From: an uncultured Clostridia bacterium
GTDB lineage: Bacteria > Bacillota > Clostridia > Christensenellales > Aristaeellaceae
DNA: 64,000 nt
Assembly (NCBI GenBank): GCA_947565865.1
Contig: CANOHT010000006.1
Span: 1-64,000, forward strand
Direction: 5' to 3'
A model generated the notes under the pieces. It did no database searches. It was not told the origin of the DNA and was given only the letters and a program-made list of their open reading frames with translations. Both the position numbers and the translations under genes were made by a program. Below, piece after piece: positions 46,899-56,199 of the stretch; the stretch's first letter is position 1; the number at the start of each line of letters is the position of its first letter.

Positions 46899-47843
46899 AT
46901 GGCGCAGACAGCACCCGCCAAACGGCTCAAGATGAGCAAGCTGGAAAAGCGCAATACGTTGGTGGCTTACTCGTTCCTGGCCCCTAACTTCATCGGCTTC
47001 ATCGTCTTCACCCTGATCCCGGTTATTTTTTCCGTAGCCCTGTCGTTCCTGAACTGGTCCGGCGGCTCCAGCATCACCTGGGCCGGGTTGGATAATTTCG
47101 CATACATTTTCAAGGACTTCTCGTTCAACAAGAGCAACCTGGGCATCGCCCTGAAGAATACCGTCCTGTATACCCTGGCTACCGTACCGCTGACCATCGC
47201 CTGCTCCCTGGGCCTGGCTCTGGTGCTGAACAAGGCCGTGCGCGGCGCGAATTTCTTCCGCTCGGTGTTCTTCTTCCCCTATGTCGCTTCCCTGGTGGCC
47301 ATCTGCGTCTGCTGGAACTTCCTGCTGATGAAGACCGGCCCCATCAACCAGATCCTTAACTTCTTCGGCGCCAACATGACCAAGAGCTGGACTTCCAGCC
47401 GCGATCTGGCGCTGTGGGCCATCATCATCGTCAGCGTGTGGCGCAACGCCGGCTACTACATGGTCATGTACCTGGCCGGACTGCAGGGCGTCCCCGCGGA
47501 GCTCTACGAGGCCGCCACCATGGACGGCGCCAACGCCTGGCAGAAGTTCCGCAAGATCACCCTGCCCATGCTGACCCCCACCACCTTCTTCGTCTCCATC
47601 ATGATGGTCATCAGCTGCTTCAAAATTTATGACGTGGTCGCCATCATGACCCAGGGCGGACCGGGCCGCTCCACCAAGATGCTGGTCACCTACATCTTTG
47701 AGCTGAGCTTCGGCGGCGAGGGCATCGCCACCTCCGCCCAGTACGGCATTGCCAGCGCCGTGTCCATGGTGCTGCTGGCCATCGTGCTCCTGGTCACCTT
47801 CGTCCAGTTCCGCGGCGAGAAAAAATGGGTCAACTACATGTAA
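46899..47843 (+). CDS. Sugar ABC importer permease (MalF-type, PUL)
   Basis: The 314-residue protein has six helices and the EAA motif (ELYEAATMDGANAWQKFRKITLPML); start AYSFLAPNFIGFIVFTLIPVI. AAAGGGAGG precedes the ATG. It pairs with the next permease. No ATPase gene lies in the operon, so a shared MsmX-type ATPase elsewhere is inferred. Confidence 0.92.
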   Translation: MAQTAPAKRLKMSKLEKRNTLVAYSFLAPNFIGFIVFTLIPVIFSVALSFLNWSGGSSITWAGLDNFAYIFKDFSFNKSNLGIALKNTVLYTLATVPLTIACSLGLALVLNKAVRGANFFRSVFFFPYVASLVAICVCWNFLLMKTGPINQILNFFGANMTKSWTSSRDLALWAIIIVSVWRNAGYYMVMYLAGLQGVPAELYEAATMDGANAWQKFRKITLPMLTPTTFFVSIMMVISCFKIYDVVAIMTQGGPGRSTKMLVTYIFELSFGGEGIATSAQYGIASAVSMVLLAIVLLVTFVQFRGEKKWVNYM

Positions 47844-47861
47844 GGAAGGAGGCGTAATACC

Positions 47862-48722
47862 ATGACAGCCCTTACCAACAAAAGCGAGTCCAAATTGTCC
47901 GCGGGCCGCGTCATCGGCAGCATTGCCAAGTACGCCATCCTGCTGTTCTTCACCGTCATCGCCCTGGTGCCCTTTGTGTGGATGATTTCATCCTCCCTCA
48001 AGACCAGCGCCGACGTGTTCTCCATCCCCATGAAGTGGATTCCCGAGACCTTCCACTGGGAAAACTACCTCGCCATCTGGGAGCGGGTTCCCCTGCTGAC
48101 CTATTTCAAGAACACCGCCCTGGTGGCCATCATCGTCACCCTGATGCAGATTCTGACCTCCTCCTTCGCGGCCTACGCTTTCGCGAAGATGACCTTCCGG
48201 GGCCGCGACCTGCTGTTCATGCTCTACATCGGCACCATCGCCGTGCCGTGGCAGGTCTACATGGTGCCCCAGTTCATCATGATGCGCTCCATCGGCCTGT
48301 ATGATACCATCTGGGCGCTGGTGGTGCTGCAATCCTTCTCAGCCTTCGGCGTGTTCCTGATGCGCCAGTTCTACTTGGGCATCCCCAACGAGCTGAGCGA
48401 GGCAGCCCGCATCGACGGCCTGAGTGAGTACGGCATCTGGGGCCGGATTGTGCTGCCCCTGGCCAAGCCCGCCATCGCTACCCTGGCTATTTTCACCTTC
48501 GTCAACACCTGGAACGACTACATGGGCCCCATGATCTACCTGACCACCGACCTGAACAAGACCATCCAGGTGGGTCTGCGCCGGTTCATTCAGGCCTTCT
48601 CGGCGGATTATCATCTCATCATGGCGGCGTCCCTGTGCTCGCTGCTGCCGGTAACCATCGTGTTCCTGTTCCTGCAGCGGTACTTCATCGAGGGCATTGC
48701 CACCACCGGCCTGAAGGGATGA
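47862..48722 (+). CDS. Sugar ABC importer permease (MalG-type, PUL)
   Basis: The 286-residue protein has six helices, the EAA motif (ELSEAARIDGLSEYGIWGRIVLPLAKP) and the ending VEGIATTGLKG. AAGGAGG precedes the ATG 18 bases after the first permease. The heparinase-like gene follows 7 bases later, so transport and degradation are coupled in one operon. Confidence 0.92.
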   Translation: MTALTNKSESKLSAGRVIGSIAKYAILLFFTVIALVPFVWMISSSLKTSADVFSIPMKWIPETFHWENYLAIWERVPLLTYFKNTALVAIIVTLMQILTSSFAAYAFAKMTFRGRDLLFMLYIGTIAVPWQVYMVPQFIMMRSIGLYDTIWALVVLQSFSAFGVFLMRQFYLGIPNELSEAARIDGLSEYGIWGRIVLPLAKPAIATLAIFTFVNTWNDYMGPMIYLTTDLNKTIQVGLRRFIQAFSADYHLIMAASLCSLLPVTIVFLFLQRYFIEGIATTGLKG

Positions 48723-48729
48723 TCCCATC

Positions 48730-50559
48730 ATGTTCGACGCATTCCTGCGCACCCATGACCTGGACGCGCTGCTGCTCCCCCCGGAGCGGCGGCGCGCCTT
48801 TCCAACCCTTGAGGATCGTGCTCCCTGGGAAGCCCTTTCCGACGGGGTGAAGGCCCAGCTGCTGGCCTGGGGCCGTGAAGCCCTCGAAGGCTATCCCGCC
48901 GTCATCGCCACGCAGTTTCTGGCCTTCGCCCGCCAAGGGAACCGGCAAACCTATGAGGCGCCCTACTTCCGCCGCCGCACCCTGCTGATGGGCGCGGCCC
49001 TGGCCCTGGGCGTCACGCCGGAGGACAGCCGTCTCCTGGACGCGGTGGTGGACGGCCTGTGGTGCATCCTGGAGGAAAGCGCCTGGATTCTCAGCGCCCA
49101 CAACGACCCCACCGGCGCCGCACCCCCCGGGACGAATCCCCTTCCCGATCCTGAGCGGCCCATCATCGACCTGTTCGCCGCCCAGACCGCCGCCACGGTG
49201 GCTACTGTCGCCGTCATGGCGGGAGAACAGCTGGACGCCGTCAGCCCCATCCTCCGCCAGCGGGTGACGGCAGAGGTGAACCGGCGGATTTTCGTCCCGT
49301 TCATGAATCGGAACGACATGTGGTGGATGGGCTTCACCCCCCGCCCGCTGAACAACTGGACGCCCTGGATTCTGTCCAACGTCATGGACGCCATGCTGCT
49401 CCTGGGAACGGACGCCCAGCTGAAGGCGGCCTACCCCCGTGCCATGGCGATGCTGGATCGCTACCTGGCGGATCAGCCCCAGGACGGCGGCTGCGACGAG
49501 GGCGTGGCCTACTGGAACATGGCAGGCGGTTCCCTGCTGGACTTCCTGGAAAGCCTGAGGACGGCCACCGGCGGTCAGGCGGACTTCTACCATGACCCGC
49601 TCATCCGTGCCATCGGAGATTTCCCGGTGAAGGCCCATATTGACGGCCCCTGGTTCTGGAACTTTGCGGACTGCGACGCTCAGCCCCTGCTGGATGGCGA
49701 GCGCCTGTATCGCTATGGCCTTCGCACGGACAACGCCGCCCTGATGACCCTGGGAAGCCGTATCCACGCCCAGCGACATTCAATTCGCCCCCAGGACACC
49801 CCGCAGATGAACCGGGTCTTGTTCAGCCTGTTTCAGCCGCCGCCGGAAATGGAAAGGGCCCTTCGGCCCATGTCCGTTCAGCCCTCGGCTGTCGCCCTGC
49901 CTCGGCTGCAGGTTTTCGGCTGGCGTGGGGAGCATCTGTACGCCGCCGTCAAGGGAGGCCATAACGCCGAAAGCCACAACCACAACGATGTGGGTTCCTT
50001 CATCCTTTACGCTGACGGCGAGCCCCATGTGGTAGACGCGGGCAACATGGTCTATACCGCCAAGACCTTCGGGCCCGAGCGCTATACGCTGTGGAACACC
50101 CGAGGCAGCTGCCACAACCTGCCGCTGATCGGCGGTGTGGAGCAGCAGGCCGGGCGCTGCTACGAGGCCCGGGACGTCCAGGCGGATGACCGGGGAATTT
50201 CGATGTCCCTGGCCGCCGCCTACCCGCAGGAAGCGGGAGTCGCGGCCCTCCGGCGCACCCTGCGCATGACCGCCGACTATCTTCGTCTCACCGATGACCT
50301 GACCCTGGACTGTCCCCGGGATGTGGTCTGGGTATTTCTGCTGCGCCATCGGCCCACGGCGGAGGACGGCCTCCTGCGCTTCGGCCGTCTTTGCCTGCGC
50401 CTGCCGGACAAGCTGGCCCTCCAGGTTGAGGAGCTGCCCGTAACAGACGCCCGCATGGCCCGCAGCTTTCCCGGCAGTCTGTGGCGCGTGAGCCTGTCCG
50501 CGCCTGAAGCCGCGGCGCATCGGATGACCTTCCTTTTTGAATATCACCAAGGGAGTTGA
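48730..50559 (+). CDS. Heparinase II/III-like polysaccharide lyase
   Basis: The 609-residue protein has an alpha-toroid N-terminal part and a beta-sandwich part with the family hallmark HNAESHNHNDVGSFILYADG near residue 415, then DAGNMVYTAKTFGPERYTLWNTRGSCHN. Lyases of this group cleave uronic-acid-containing polysaccharides by beta-elimination to give 4,5-unsaturated ends. There is no signal peptide, so it should act on imported oligosaccharides in the cytoplasm. It is followed by a DUF2264 gene and a GH88 gene, which removes unsaturated uronic ends. The precise substrate (glycosaminoglycan, alginate or plant glycan) is not clear. Confidence 0.85.
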   Translation: MFDAFLRTHDLDALLLPPERRRAFPTLEDRAPWEALSDGVKAQLLAWGREALEGYPAVIATQFLAFARQGNRQTYEAPYFRRRTLLMGAALALGVTPEDSRLLDAVVDGLWCILEESAWILSAHNDPTGAAPPGTNPLPDPERPIIDLFAAQTAATVATVAVMAGEQLDAVSPILRQRVTAEVNRRIFVPFMNRNDMWWMGFTPRPLNNWTPWILSNVMDAMLLLGTDAQLKAAYPRAMAMLDRYLADQPQDGGCDEGVAYWNMAGGSLLDFLESLRTATGGQADFYHDPLIRAIGDFPVKAHIDGPWFWNFADCDAQPLLDGERLYRYGLRTDNAALMTLGSRIHAQRHSIRPQDTPQMNRVLFSLFQPPPEMERALRPMSVQPSAVALPRLQVFGWRGEHLYAAVKGGHNAESHNHNDVGSFILYADGEPHVVDAGNMVYTAKTFGPERYTLWNTRGSCHNLPLIGGVEQQAGRCYEARDVQADDRGISMSLAAAYPQEAGVAALRRTLRMTADYLRLTDDLTLDCPRDVVWVFLLRHRPTAEDGLLRFGRLCLRLPDKLALQVEELPVTDARMARSFPGSLWRVSLSAPEAAAHRMTFLFEYHQGS

Positions 50560-50566
50560 TTTTTTC

Positions 50567-52363
50567 ATGGGCAATGCTGTTCAACACAATCCCCTGCGCA
50601 CCCGCGCCGACGTGGAGCGGGCCGCCCTTGAGCTGATTGAGCCGCTGGTCCCTCTGCTCAGTGAGGGCAAGGCCCGGCTGCACCTGGGCGATACAGGCGC
50701 GGTTTACCCTGACGCCATCGCGGAAATGGAGGCCTTCGCCCGGCCGCTGTGGGCCATCGTCCCCATGCTGGCCGGCGGCTGCGAGGCCGTGAAGCCCATT
50801 TGGGCGCTGTGGCGGGAGGGCATCATCCATGGCACGGACCCCAACCACCCCGAATACTGGGGCCTGGTCGAGGATTATGACCAGCGCCTGGTGGAGATGG
50901 CCGTCTTCGGCATGGGCATGTTCCTGGCCCCGGATACCTTCTTCTTCGGCCTTCCCCAGGAGGCGCAGAACAACCTCTACCGCTGGCTGGATCAGATCAA
51001 CCACCATGACATGCCCAAGAACAACTGGACGTTCTTCCGGGTGCTGGTGAATGTGGGCTTCCAGAAGTGCGGTCTGCCCTGGCCCAAGGAGCGCATGGCC
51101 CTTGACCTGCAGATGATCGAGGAGCACTATGAGGGCGACGGCTGGTATTTCGACTATTACAACCAGCGTGAATACTATACCATGTGGGCCTTCCACTACT
51201 ATGGCCTGGTCTACGCCTACGCCATGAAGGGCATCGACCCTGACCGGGCGGCGGAATACCTCCGCCGGGGCAAGCTGATGTCCACAGACTTCGCCTGCTG
51301 GTTCGACAGCACCGCCGAGGCCCTTCCCTATGGCCGCAGCCTCACCTATCGCTTCGCCCAGGGCGCTTTCTACGCCGCGCTGGCCTTGGCGGTGGGCGAA
51401 ACGGCGGGCATGGACTACGGGGCGATGAAGTGGCTGCTGCTGGGCAACATGCGCCGCTGGTTCCAGAAAAAGATTTTTACCCGGGACGGCGTGCTGACCA
51501 TCGGCTACAACTACCCCAATCTGCTCATGGCGGAGGGCTATAACGCCCCCGGCTCCCCCTACTGGGCCATGAAGGCCTTCCTGTGCCTGGTCCTGCCGGA
51601 AAGCCATCCCTTCTGGCAGGCGGAGGAGCATCAGCCTACCACCCCCGCCGTCAGCCTGCAGCCTCACGCCCGGATGCTCGTCACCCGCAGCGATGACGGC
51701 CGCCATGTGCTGGCCTATGAAGCAGGAAACAAAGCCCACGAGCATTCCCACGATGAGGCCAAGTACGAGAAATTCGTCTATTCCACCATCTTCGGCTTCA
51801 GCGTCCCCAAGGCGCAGAAGCTCCTCAAGGACGGCGCCTTCGACAGCATGCTGGCCCTGAGCGAGGACGGTGTGACCTTCCATCCCCGCTATGGCTGCGA
51901 CGAGGATTTCGTCCTCACCGAGGATCACGTCTGCTCCACCTGGCGTCCCTTCGCGGGCGTCACAGTGAAAACCGAGGTCATCCCCATGGGCGAATGGCAC
52001 GTCCGCGTCCATCGCATCCATTCAGACCGGCCCCTGCACGCGGCGGAAGGCGGCTTCGCCATCGCCCGGGACGGCGCGCCGGGACAAAGCGCCGCCCAGC
52101 AGGCCGATACCCGGCAGGCGGCGGTTCTCGCGCCCTGGGGTGTCAGCGGCATTCTGGCCCTGAGCGGCTACGAGGAGGGCGTCGTCGTCATCCCTGAGCC
52201 CAACACCAACCTAATGGCTTCCCGAACCCTGATTCCCACCCTGACGGCCCAGCTGCCCCCCGGCGACAGCGTACTGTGCTGCGCGGTCTTCGGCAGCGTC
52301 ACGGCCCCCGACGGCTGGAACAATCCCCCTGCGGAGGTAAAGCGCTATGCAGACATGGCTTGA
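50567..52363 (+). CDS. DUF2264-domain protein
   Basis: The protein of 598 residues starts MGNAVQHNPLRTRADVERAALELIEPL and matches DUF2264 throughout: MPKNNWTFFRVLVNVGF, DGWYFDYYNQREYYTMWAFHYYGLVYA, FDSTAEALPYGRSLTYRFAQGAF and AEGYNAPGSPYWAMKAF. Its alpha-toroid plus sandwich shape resembles polysaccharide lyases and it occurs in PULs; the reaction is not established. No signal peptide. The start at 50567 has AAGGGAG upstream; an earlier frame start at 50537 overlaps the lyase gene. It ends inside the next gene's start. Confidence 0.85.
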   Translation: MGNAVQHNPLRTRADVERAALELIEPLVPLLSEGKARLHLGDTGAVYPDAIAEMEAFARPLWAIVPMLAGGCEAVKPIWALWREGIIHGTDPNHPEYWGLVEDYDQRLVEMAVFGMGMFLAPDTFFFGLPQEAQNNLYRWLDQINHHDMPKNNWTFFRVLVNVGFQKCGLPWPKERMALDLQMIEEHYEGDGWYFDYYNQREYYTMWAFHYYGLVYAYAMKGIDPDRAAEYLRRGKLMSTDFACWFDSTAEALPYGRSLTYRFAQGAFYAALALAVGETAGMDYGAMKWLLLGNMRRWFQKKIFTRDGVLTIGYNYPNLLMAEGYNAPGSPYWAMKAFLCLVLPESHPFWQAEEHQPTTPAVSLQPHARMLVTRSDDGRHVLAYEAGNKAHEHSHDEAKYEKFVYSTIFGFSVPKAQKLLKDGAFDSMLALSEDGVTFHPRYGCDEDFVLTEDHVCSTWRPFAGVTVKTEVIPMGEWHVRVHRIHSDRPLHAAEGGFAIARDGAPGQSAAQQADTRQAAVLAPWGVSGILALSGYEEGVVVIPEPNTNLMASRTLIPTLTAQLPPGDSVLCCAVFGSVTAPDGWNNPPAEVKRYADMA

Positions 52364-53468
52364 CCAGACCTTTGCGAAGATCGTCGCGAAGCACGAGCAT
52401 TCCGTTCTCCTGGCCCAGCGGCAGGGGATCATCCCCTACATGGGCGTGGGCGACCGCTGGGAAGGCGCGCCCTTCGACGGCAACAGCTGGTGGACAGGCG
52501 GCTTCTGGCCCGGGCTGATGTGGCAGCTATACCACGCCACGGGCAACGACCTGTTCAAGACCGAGGCCATCCGCGTGGAAGAACTGCTGACGGCGGAGTT
52601 CCGCACCTTTGAGCTGCTGAACCATGATGTGGGCTTCATGTACCTTTTATCCTGCGGCGCTCACTGGCGGCTCCTGAACGACGCGGACGCGCGGCGGGAC
52701 ACCCTCCACGCCGCAACCCTTCTGGCCGGTCGCTTCAACCCTGCCGGATTCATTTCCGCCTGGAACAGCAATCGTCCCGGCTGGGCCATCATCGACTGCA
52801 TGATGAACCTGACCCTGCTGCACTGGGCCACCGTCCAGACCGGCGATCCCCGCTTTGCCGCCATCGCCCGCATCCATGCCGACACCGCCATCCGCGAGTT
52901 TGTCCGGGAGGACGGCAGCTGCAACCATATCGTCATTTTTGATCCCGAAACGGGCAAAACCCTTGACAAGCCAGGCGGGCAGGGCTACTGCGCCGGTTCC
53001 AGCTGGAGCCGTGGCCAGGCCTGGGGGCTGTACGGCTTCATCCTGAGCTACCTGAACCTGGGCGAAAAGCGCTACCTGGATACCGCCCGGAAAATCGCGG
53101 ATTACTTCATCGCCAACATCCGTCCCGACGGCCTGACAGACTGCGACTTCCACCAGCCCAAGGGCGAGGAGCGCATCGACAACATCGCCGCCGCCTGTGC
53201 CGCCTGCGGCCTGCTGGAGCTGGCCAAGCTGGCGGACGCCGAAGCCGCCGCCCGCTACCGCGACGCGGCCCTGCGGATGCTTCACGCCCTGGATGCGCTT
53301 TGCGCTGACTGGTCTCCGGACACCCCCGGTATCCTGCAAAAGTGCACCGCCTCCTATCACGATGACGGCGCGGGCCGCCATGTGAACATCGTCTACGGCG
53401 ATTACTTCTTTGTGGAGGCCATCTGCAAGCTGCGCGGTACCGACGCGGGGCTGTGGCTGAGCAAGTGA
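52347..53468 (+). CDS. GH88/GH105-type unsaturated glucuronyl hydrolase
   Basis: The 373-residue (alpha/alpha)6 protein has the family's catalytic Asp region NHDVGFMYLLSCGAH (about residues 93-107) and a second conserved Asp in AIIDCMMNLTLLHWA (about 149). FPxH-type sugar-contact stretches are GGQGYCAGSSWSRGQAWGLYGF and YGDYFFVEAICKL. It removes the 4,5-unsaturated uronic acid left by lyases from the non-reducing end. It overlaps the DUF2264 gene by 17 bases, which supports joint function inside the cell. Confidence 0.92.
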   Translation: MQTWLDQTFAKIVAKHEHSVLLAQRQGIIPYMGVGDRWEGAPFDGNSWWTGGFWPGLMWQLYHATGNDLFKTEAIRVEELLTAEFRTFELLNHDVGFMYLLSCGAHWRLLNDADARRDTLHAATLLAGRFNPAGFISAWNSNRPGWAIIDCMMNLTLLHWATVQTGDPRFAAIARIHADTAIREFVREDGSCNHIVIFDPETGKTLDKPGGQGYCAGSSWSRGQAWGLYGFILSYLNLGEKRYLDTARKIADYFIANIRPDGLTDCDFHQPKGEERIDNIAAACAACGLLELAKLADAEAAARYRDAALRMLHALDALCADWSPDTPGILQKCTASYHDDGAGRHVNIVYGDYFFVEAICKLRGTDAGLWLSK

Positions 53469-53479
53469 GGAGGAGACTC

Positions 53480-54250
53480 ATGAGCAGCATCACCATCTGG
53501 CGCGGGGAAGAGCAGCTTGCCCGCAGGGAAGCCCCTGGCGAGGTCACCCTTTTCTACCCGGGCGTCTACCGCGACGGCGACCGCATTGAGTTCACCTGTG
53601 ACAGCCGCCGGGCCGTGGTTCAGGTGGATCAGGCCGTTCAGCCTGCCCGGGTCTTCCTGCCCGGCAGCAGCTTTACCTACCGGCCTCCCCTGACCGGTGA
53701 CGGCCTGGCCGTCTACGCCCCCGGTGCCTTCCAGGGCGAAGGGCACGTCCTGGCCATCCGCCCGGACAGCAGCAACGAATACCGCAACCTGGCCGAAAAC
53801 CCCGCCGATCAGCGGGGCAGCGTAACGGCCTATCCCCATGCCACCGCCAACGTGGAAACCCGCAATGAAAGCGTCTTCGCCGCCCGGAACGTGCTGGACG
53901 GCGTACATGTGGCGGACGGCCACGGTCAATGGCCCTACGGCAGCTGGGGCATCGGCGCCCGAACCGACGCGGAAATTACCCTGGACTTCGGCCGGGAAGT
54001 CATGGTGGATGCCATGGAGCTTTATCTGCGGGCCGACTTTCCCCACGACGCCTACTGGATCGAAGCAACGGTGGTGCTGTCCGACGGCGCGAGCTACACC
54101 TTCCCCCTGCAAGGCGTCGACGGGCCCCAGCGCATTCCCCTGGACGCCCATCATGTCCGCTGGATGAAGCTGACCCGACTCATCAAATGCGACAACCCCT
54201 CGGCCTTCCCGGCACTGCGCCAGTGGGTGGTCTACGGGAAGGATTGCTGA
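53480..54250 (+). CDS. Unknown protein with carbohydrate-binding-like fold
   Basis: The 256-residue protein starts at 53480 with GAGGAGGAG upstream. The N-terminal 100 residues look like beta-sandwich (MSSITIWRGEEQLARREAPGEV...RVFLPGSSFTYRPPL). The C-terminal half resembles an F5/8-type discoidin module: NVLDGVHVADGHGQWPYGSWG, EITLDFGREVMVDAMELYLRADFPHDAYW and VRWMKLTRL. Both halves suggest sugar binding. No signal peptide is visible. As last gene of the PUL operon it probably helps bind or present the oligosaccharide; catalysis is not excluded. Confidence 0.6.
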   Translation: MSSITIWRGEEQLARREAPGEVTLFYPGVYRDGDRIEFTCDSRRAVVQVDQAVQPARVFLPGSSFTYRPPLTGDGLAVYAPGAFQGEGHVLAIRPDSSNEYRNLAENPADQRGSVTAYPHATANVETRNESVFAARNVLDGVHVADGHGQWPYGSWGIGARTDAEITLDFGREVMVDAMELYLRADFPHDAYWIEATVVLSDGASYTFPLQGVDGPQRIPLDAHHVRWMKLTRLIKCDNPSAFPALRQWVVYGKDC

Positions 54251-54295
54251 GGCAGGTCAGGCAAGCTGTTTCCACGTCTTCATCCAAGCATACCC

Positions 54296-54331
54296 GCGCC
54301 CGCTGAAAAGCCATTGCCTTTCAGCGGGCGC
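54296..54331 (+). terminator. Terminator of the PUL operon
   Basis: GCGCCCGCTGAAA / TTTCAGCGGGCGC with a short loop and TGCTTTATC following. Confidence 0.8.
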
Positions 54332-54378
54332 TGCTTTATCATCAGCGGAGCAAGCCATCAGAAGCTGTGGAGGATACC

Positions 54379-54828
54379 ATGCAAAATGTAAGGATTTATG
54401 AAATGCCGAGCTGCAAAATGGTTTCTTCGGGCGTAAGGATGTTTGGGGAACATCACTTCAATCAATTTGAAGCATGGTTTTCCTCGTAAAAGCAGCACAT
54501 GTTCCCTAAAAACTTTCTTTTCTGGGCAGGTGATGGCTTTGTTTGGCTGTATATGCTGGAAGACGGCATGGTAGTTCCCCCCGGAATTCGAGATCATCGA
54601 TTTCCAAGGAGGGCTTTATGCTGTCGCGACTGACATCGACCAGAAAACCGACAGGGAACTCATGAAGTCGGAAATTGATCAGTTTCTCAGTGCAAACGGC
54701 CTGGTGCCTGATCCGTCCCGCCCAGAATTGGGGAACATCATCACATCACCGCTGCGCGAAAAGCAATGGGATATGAGCAGATGGACTACTATTTCCCCGT
54801 TCAAGCGCAAGCGCCCGATCTTTGGTGA
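54379..54828 (+). pseudogene. Broken GyrI-like/effector-binding domain gene
   Basis: Read across frames this encodes a protein of about 150 residues. It starts MQNVRIYEMPSCKMVSSGVR...FNQFEAWFSS, meets an in-frame TAA (54487-54489), then continues KQHMFPKNFLFWAGDGFVWLYMLEDGMVVPP. After an extra base in CCCCCCGG it resumes as EFEIIDFQGGLYAVATDIDQKT...PSRPELGNIITSPLREK, and a lost A in the GAAAAG run shifts to AMGYEQMDYYFPVQAQ. The FQGGLYAVATDID and GYEQMDYYFP wording is typical of GyrI-like ligand-binding domains found in AraC/MerR-type regulators. Three lesions make it inactive unless reads are in error. Confidence 0.7.
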
Positions 54829-54923
54829 CCCTTTGATCCGCTGGAAAGTTCTTGCTTTGCGGCGGGCTTTGCTATATCATGGAATCGGCCCTTCGGTACG
54901 CCATTCAAAGAGGAACGATAACC

Positions 54924-55470
54924 ATGGCAAAACGGTTCATCCCCCGCGCTCATTGCTGCCTTGATGCTTTGGCTGCCCTGCGCTTTGGCGCAAGCCCAGG
55001 CGCCTCTGCCGGACGATGAAGACTGGAGCTATATCGGCTACATCTACGGCGGTATTACCTATGCCGTGCCCAACGACTACATGGGTTTTAACATCAGCGC
55101 TTCGGAGATTGCCCAGGGGTACGTCCTCACGGGCGGCAATGCCGATTTCTCCAGGCCATTGCGCTATGAGGATTTCAAGGCGATGATCCTGCAAGAAAGC
55201 ACCGCAGGGACTTCGACACGCATGGACGGCGAAACCGAAATCCTGGTCTACCGCAACATCCGCCCCAGTATTCACAGTGAGCTCTACGGCATTGCCCTGA
55301 CCGGGCTGGACGGCCTGCTTTACAAGATCAGCATTTTCACCGGCGCAGACAAGGCGTTCGGTTCGGAAGCACCCGTGTGGGAGATCGCCGAAGCCCTCGG
55401 TCAGAGCGTGCGTCACCAAGATTTCTCCGAATGGGGCGTTCCCGAAGCCCCGGACTTTTCCGCCGAGTGA
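54924..55470 (+). pseudogene. Secreted protein of unknown function, frameshifted in its signal peptide
   Basis: The ATG at 54924 (AGAGGAA upstream) reads MAKRFIP, then the run CCCCC (54941-54945) puts the frame out. Dropping one C gives a perfect signal peptide, MAKRFIPALIAALMLWLPCA followed by LAQAQAPLPDDEDWSYIG. The mature part of about 160 residues is open to 55470 (YAVPNDYMGFNISASEIAQGYVL, MDGETEILVYRNIRPSIHSELYGIALTGLDGLLYKISIFTG). I do not recognise the family. Either a sequencing slip, phase variation, or a recent lesion. Confidence 0.65.
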
Positions 55471-55543
55471 TTTCGCATCCAATGTCTCAAACCAGAAGGC
55501 CTGGCATAGCCTGCGGAAGGCACCCATGAGACTCGCTATGCCA

Positions 55544-55587
55544 AAGGGCAAGACAAACCATCAACGCTTGTCTTGCCCTTGATTTTT
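55544..55587. terminator. Bidirectional terminator
   Basis: AAGGGCAAGACAA / TTGTCTTGCCCTT with an 11-base loop and GATTTTT following. It separates the secreted-protein gene from the minus-strand DUF5317 gene. Confidence 0.85.
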
Positions 55588-55611
55588 GCAGCGCCCGGCT
55601 TTTCCGGCGCT

Positions 55612-56199
55612 TTATTCCTTTTGCTGCTGTGCCCCGGCAGCGATACGCTTCGCCTTCCGCCCCGCCCCCAGCAGGCGCTGCATCAGCAGGAACACACCGG
55701 CCCCCAGCAGGCAGTCGCCCATGCTGGCCATGCCGGGATCGCCCACGGTGATGGGCAGCACATCCCCCAGGAACCACAGCGGCGCGTCATAGCCAACCAG
55801 CACATATTCCGGCAGCTGCCCCGCCTTCATCAGATCCAGAAAGGGCGCGAAGGCCGGATGCTCAAACACCGCCGGGGAAACCGGCATCCGAAAGCCGTTG
55901 GCGCCCATGGCCGCCAAGTTGCACACCATGCCCAGCGCCATCAGCCCCACGGCCCAGCCATGCCCCCGGTTCAGATAGCAAAATAAAATCAGCAGAGCAT
56001 ACTGGGCCAGCACCTCCGCCGCCAGCCACACCGGCTCCGGCACGGGCAGGCGCTGCCACAGCGGCAGGGATAATTCCAGCAGGAAGGCCGCGATGGGCAA
56101 ACCCAGCCAGCACAGGGGATGATCCAGATAGTGGCTCAGCCGACCGCCCCTCAGGTAGCCCACCAGGACGGCCGCCGCCAGCACCCAAACCAGTATCAT
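55612..56199 (-). CDS. DUF5317-type membrane protein
   Basis: The 195-residue protein has about five hydrophobic helices (VLAAAVLVGYLRGG, WLGLPIAAFLLELSLPL, LAQYALLILFCYL, AVGLMALGMVCNLAAMGANGFRMPV, LGAGVFLLMQRLL). The stretch MVCNLAAMGANGFRMPVSP and FLGDVLPITVGDPGMASMGD is typical of DUF5317. Its start overlaps the stop of the HD-GYP gene by four bases (ATGA), so the two are translationally coupled. The function of the family is unknown. Confidence 0.8.
   Translation of the reverse strand: MILVWVLAAAVLVGYLRGGRLSHYLDHPLCWLGLPIAAFLLELSLPLWQRLPVPEPVWLAAEVLAQYALLILFCYLNRGHGWAVGLMALGMVCNLAAMGANGFRMPVSPAVFEHPAFAPFLDLMKAGQLPEYVLVGYDAPLWFLGDVLPITVGDPGMASMGDCLLGAGVFLLMQRLLGAGRKAKRIAAGAQQQKE

Noticed and set aside
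54358..54597. A minus-strand frame of 79 codons
   Set aside because: It is the antisense of the broken GyrI-like gene, whose plus-strand motifs are clear.
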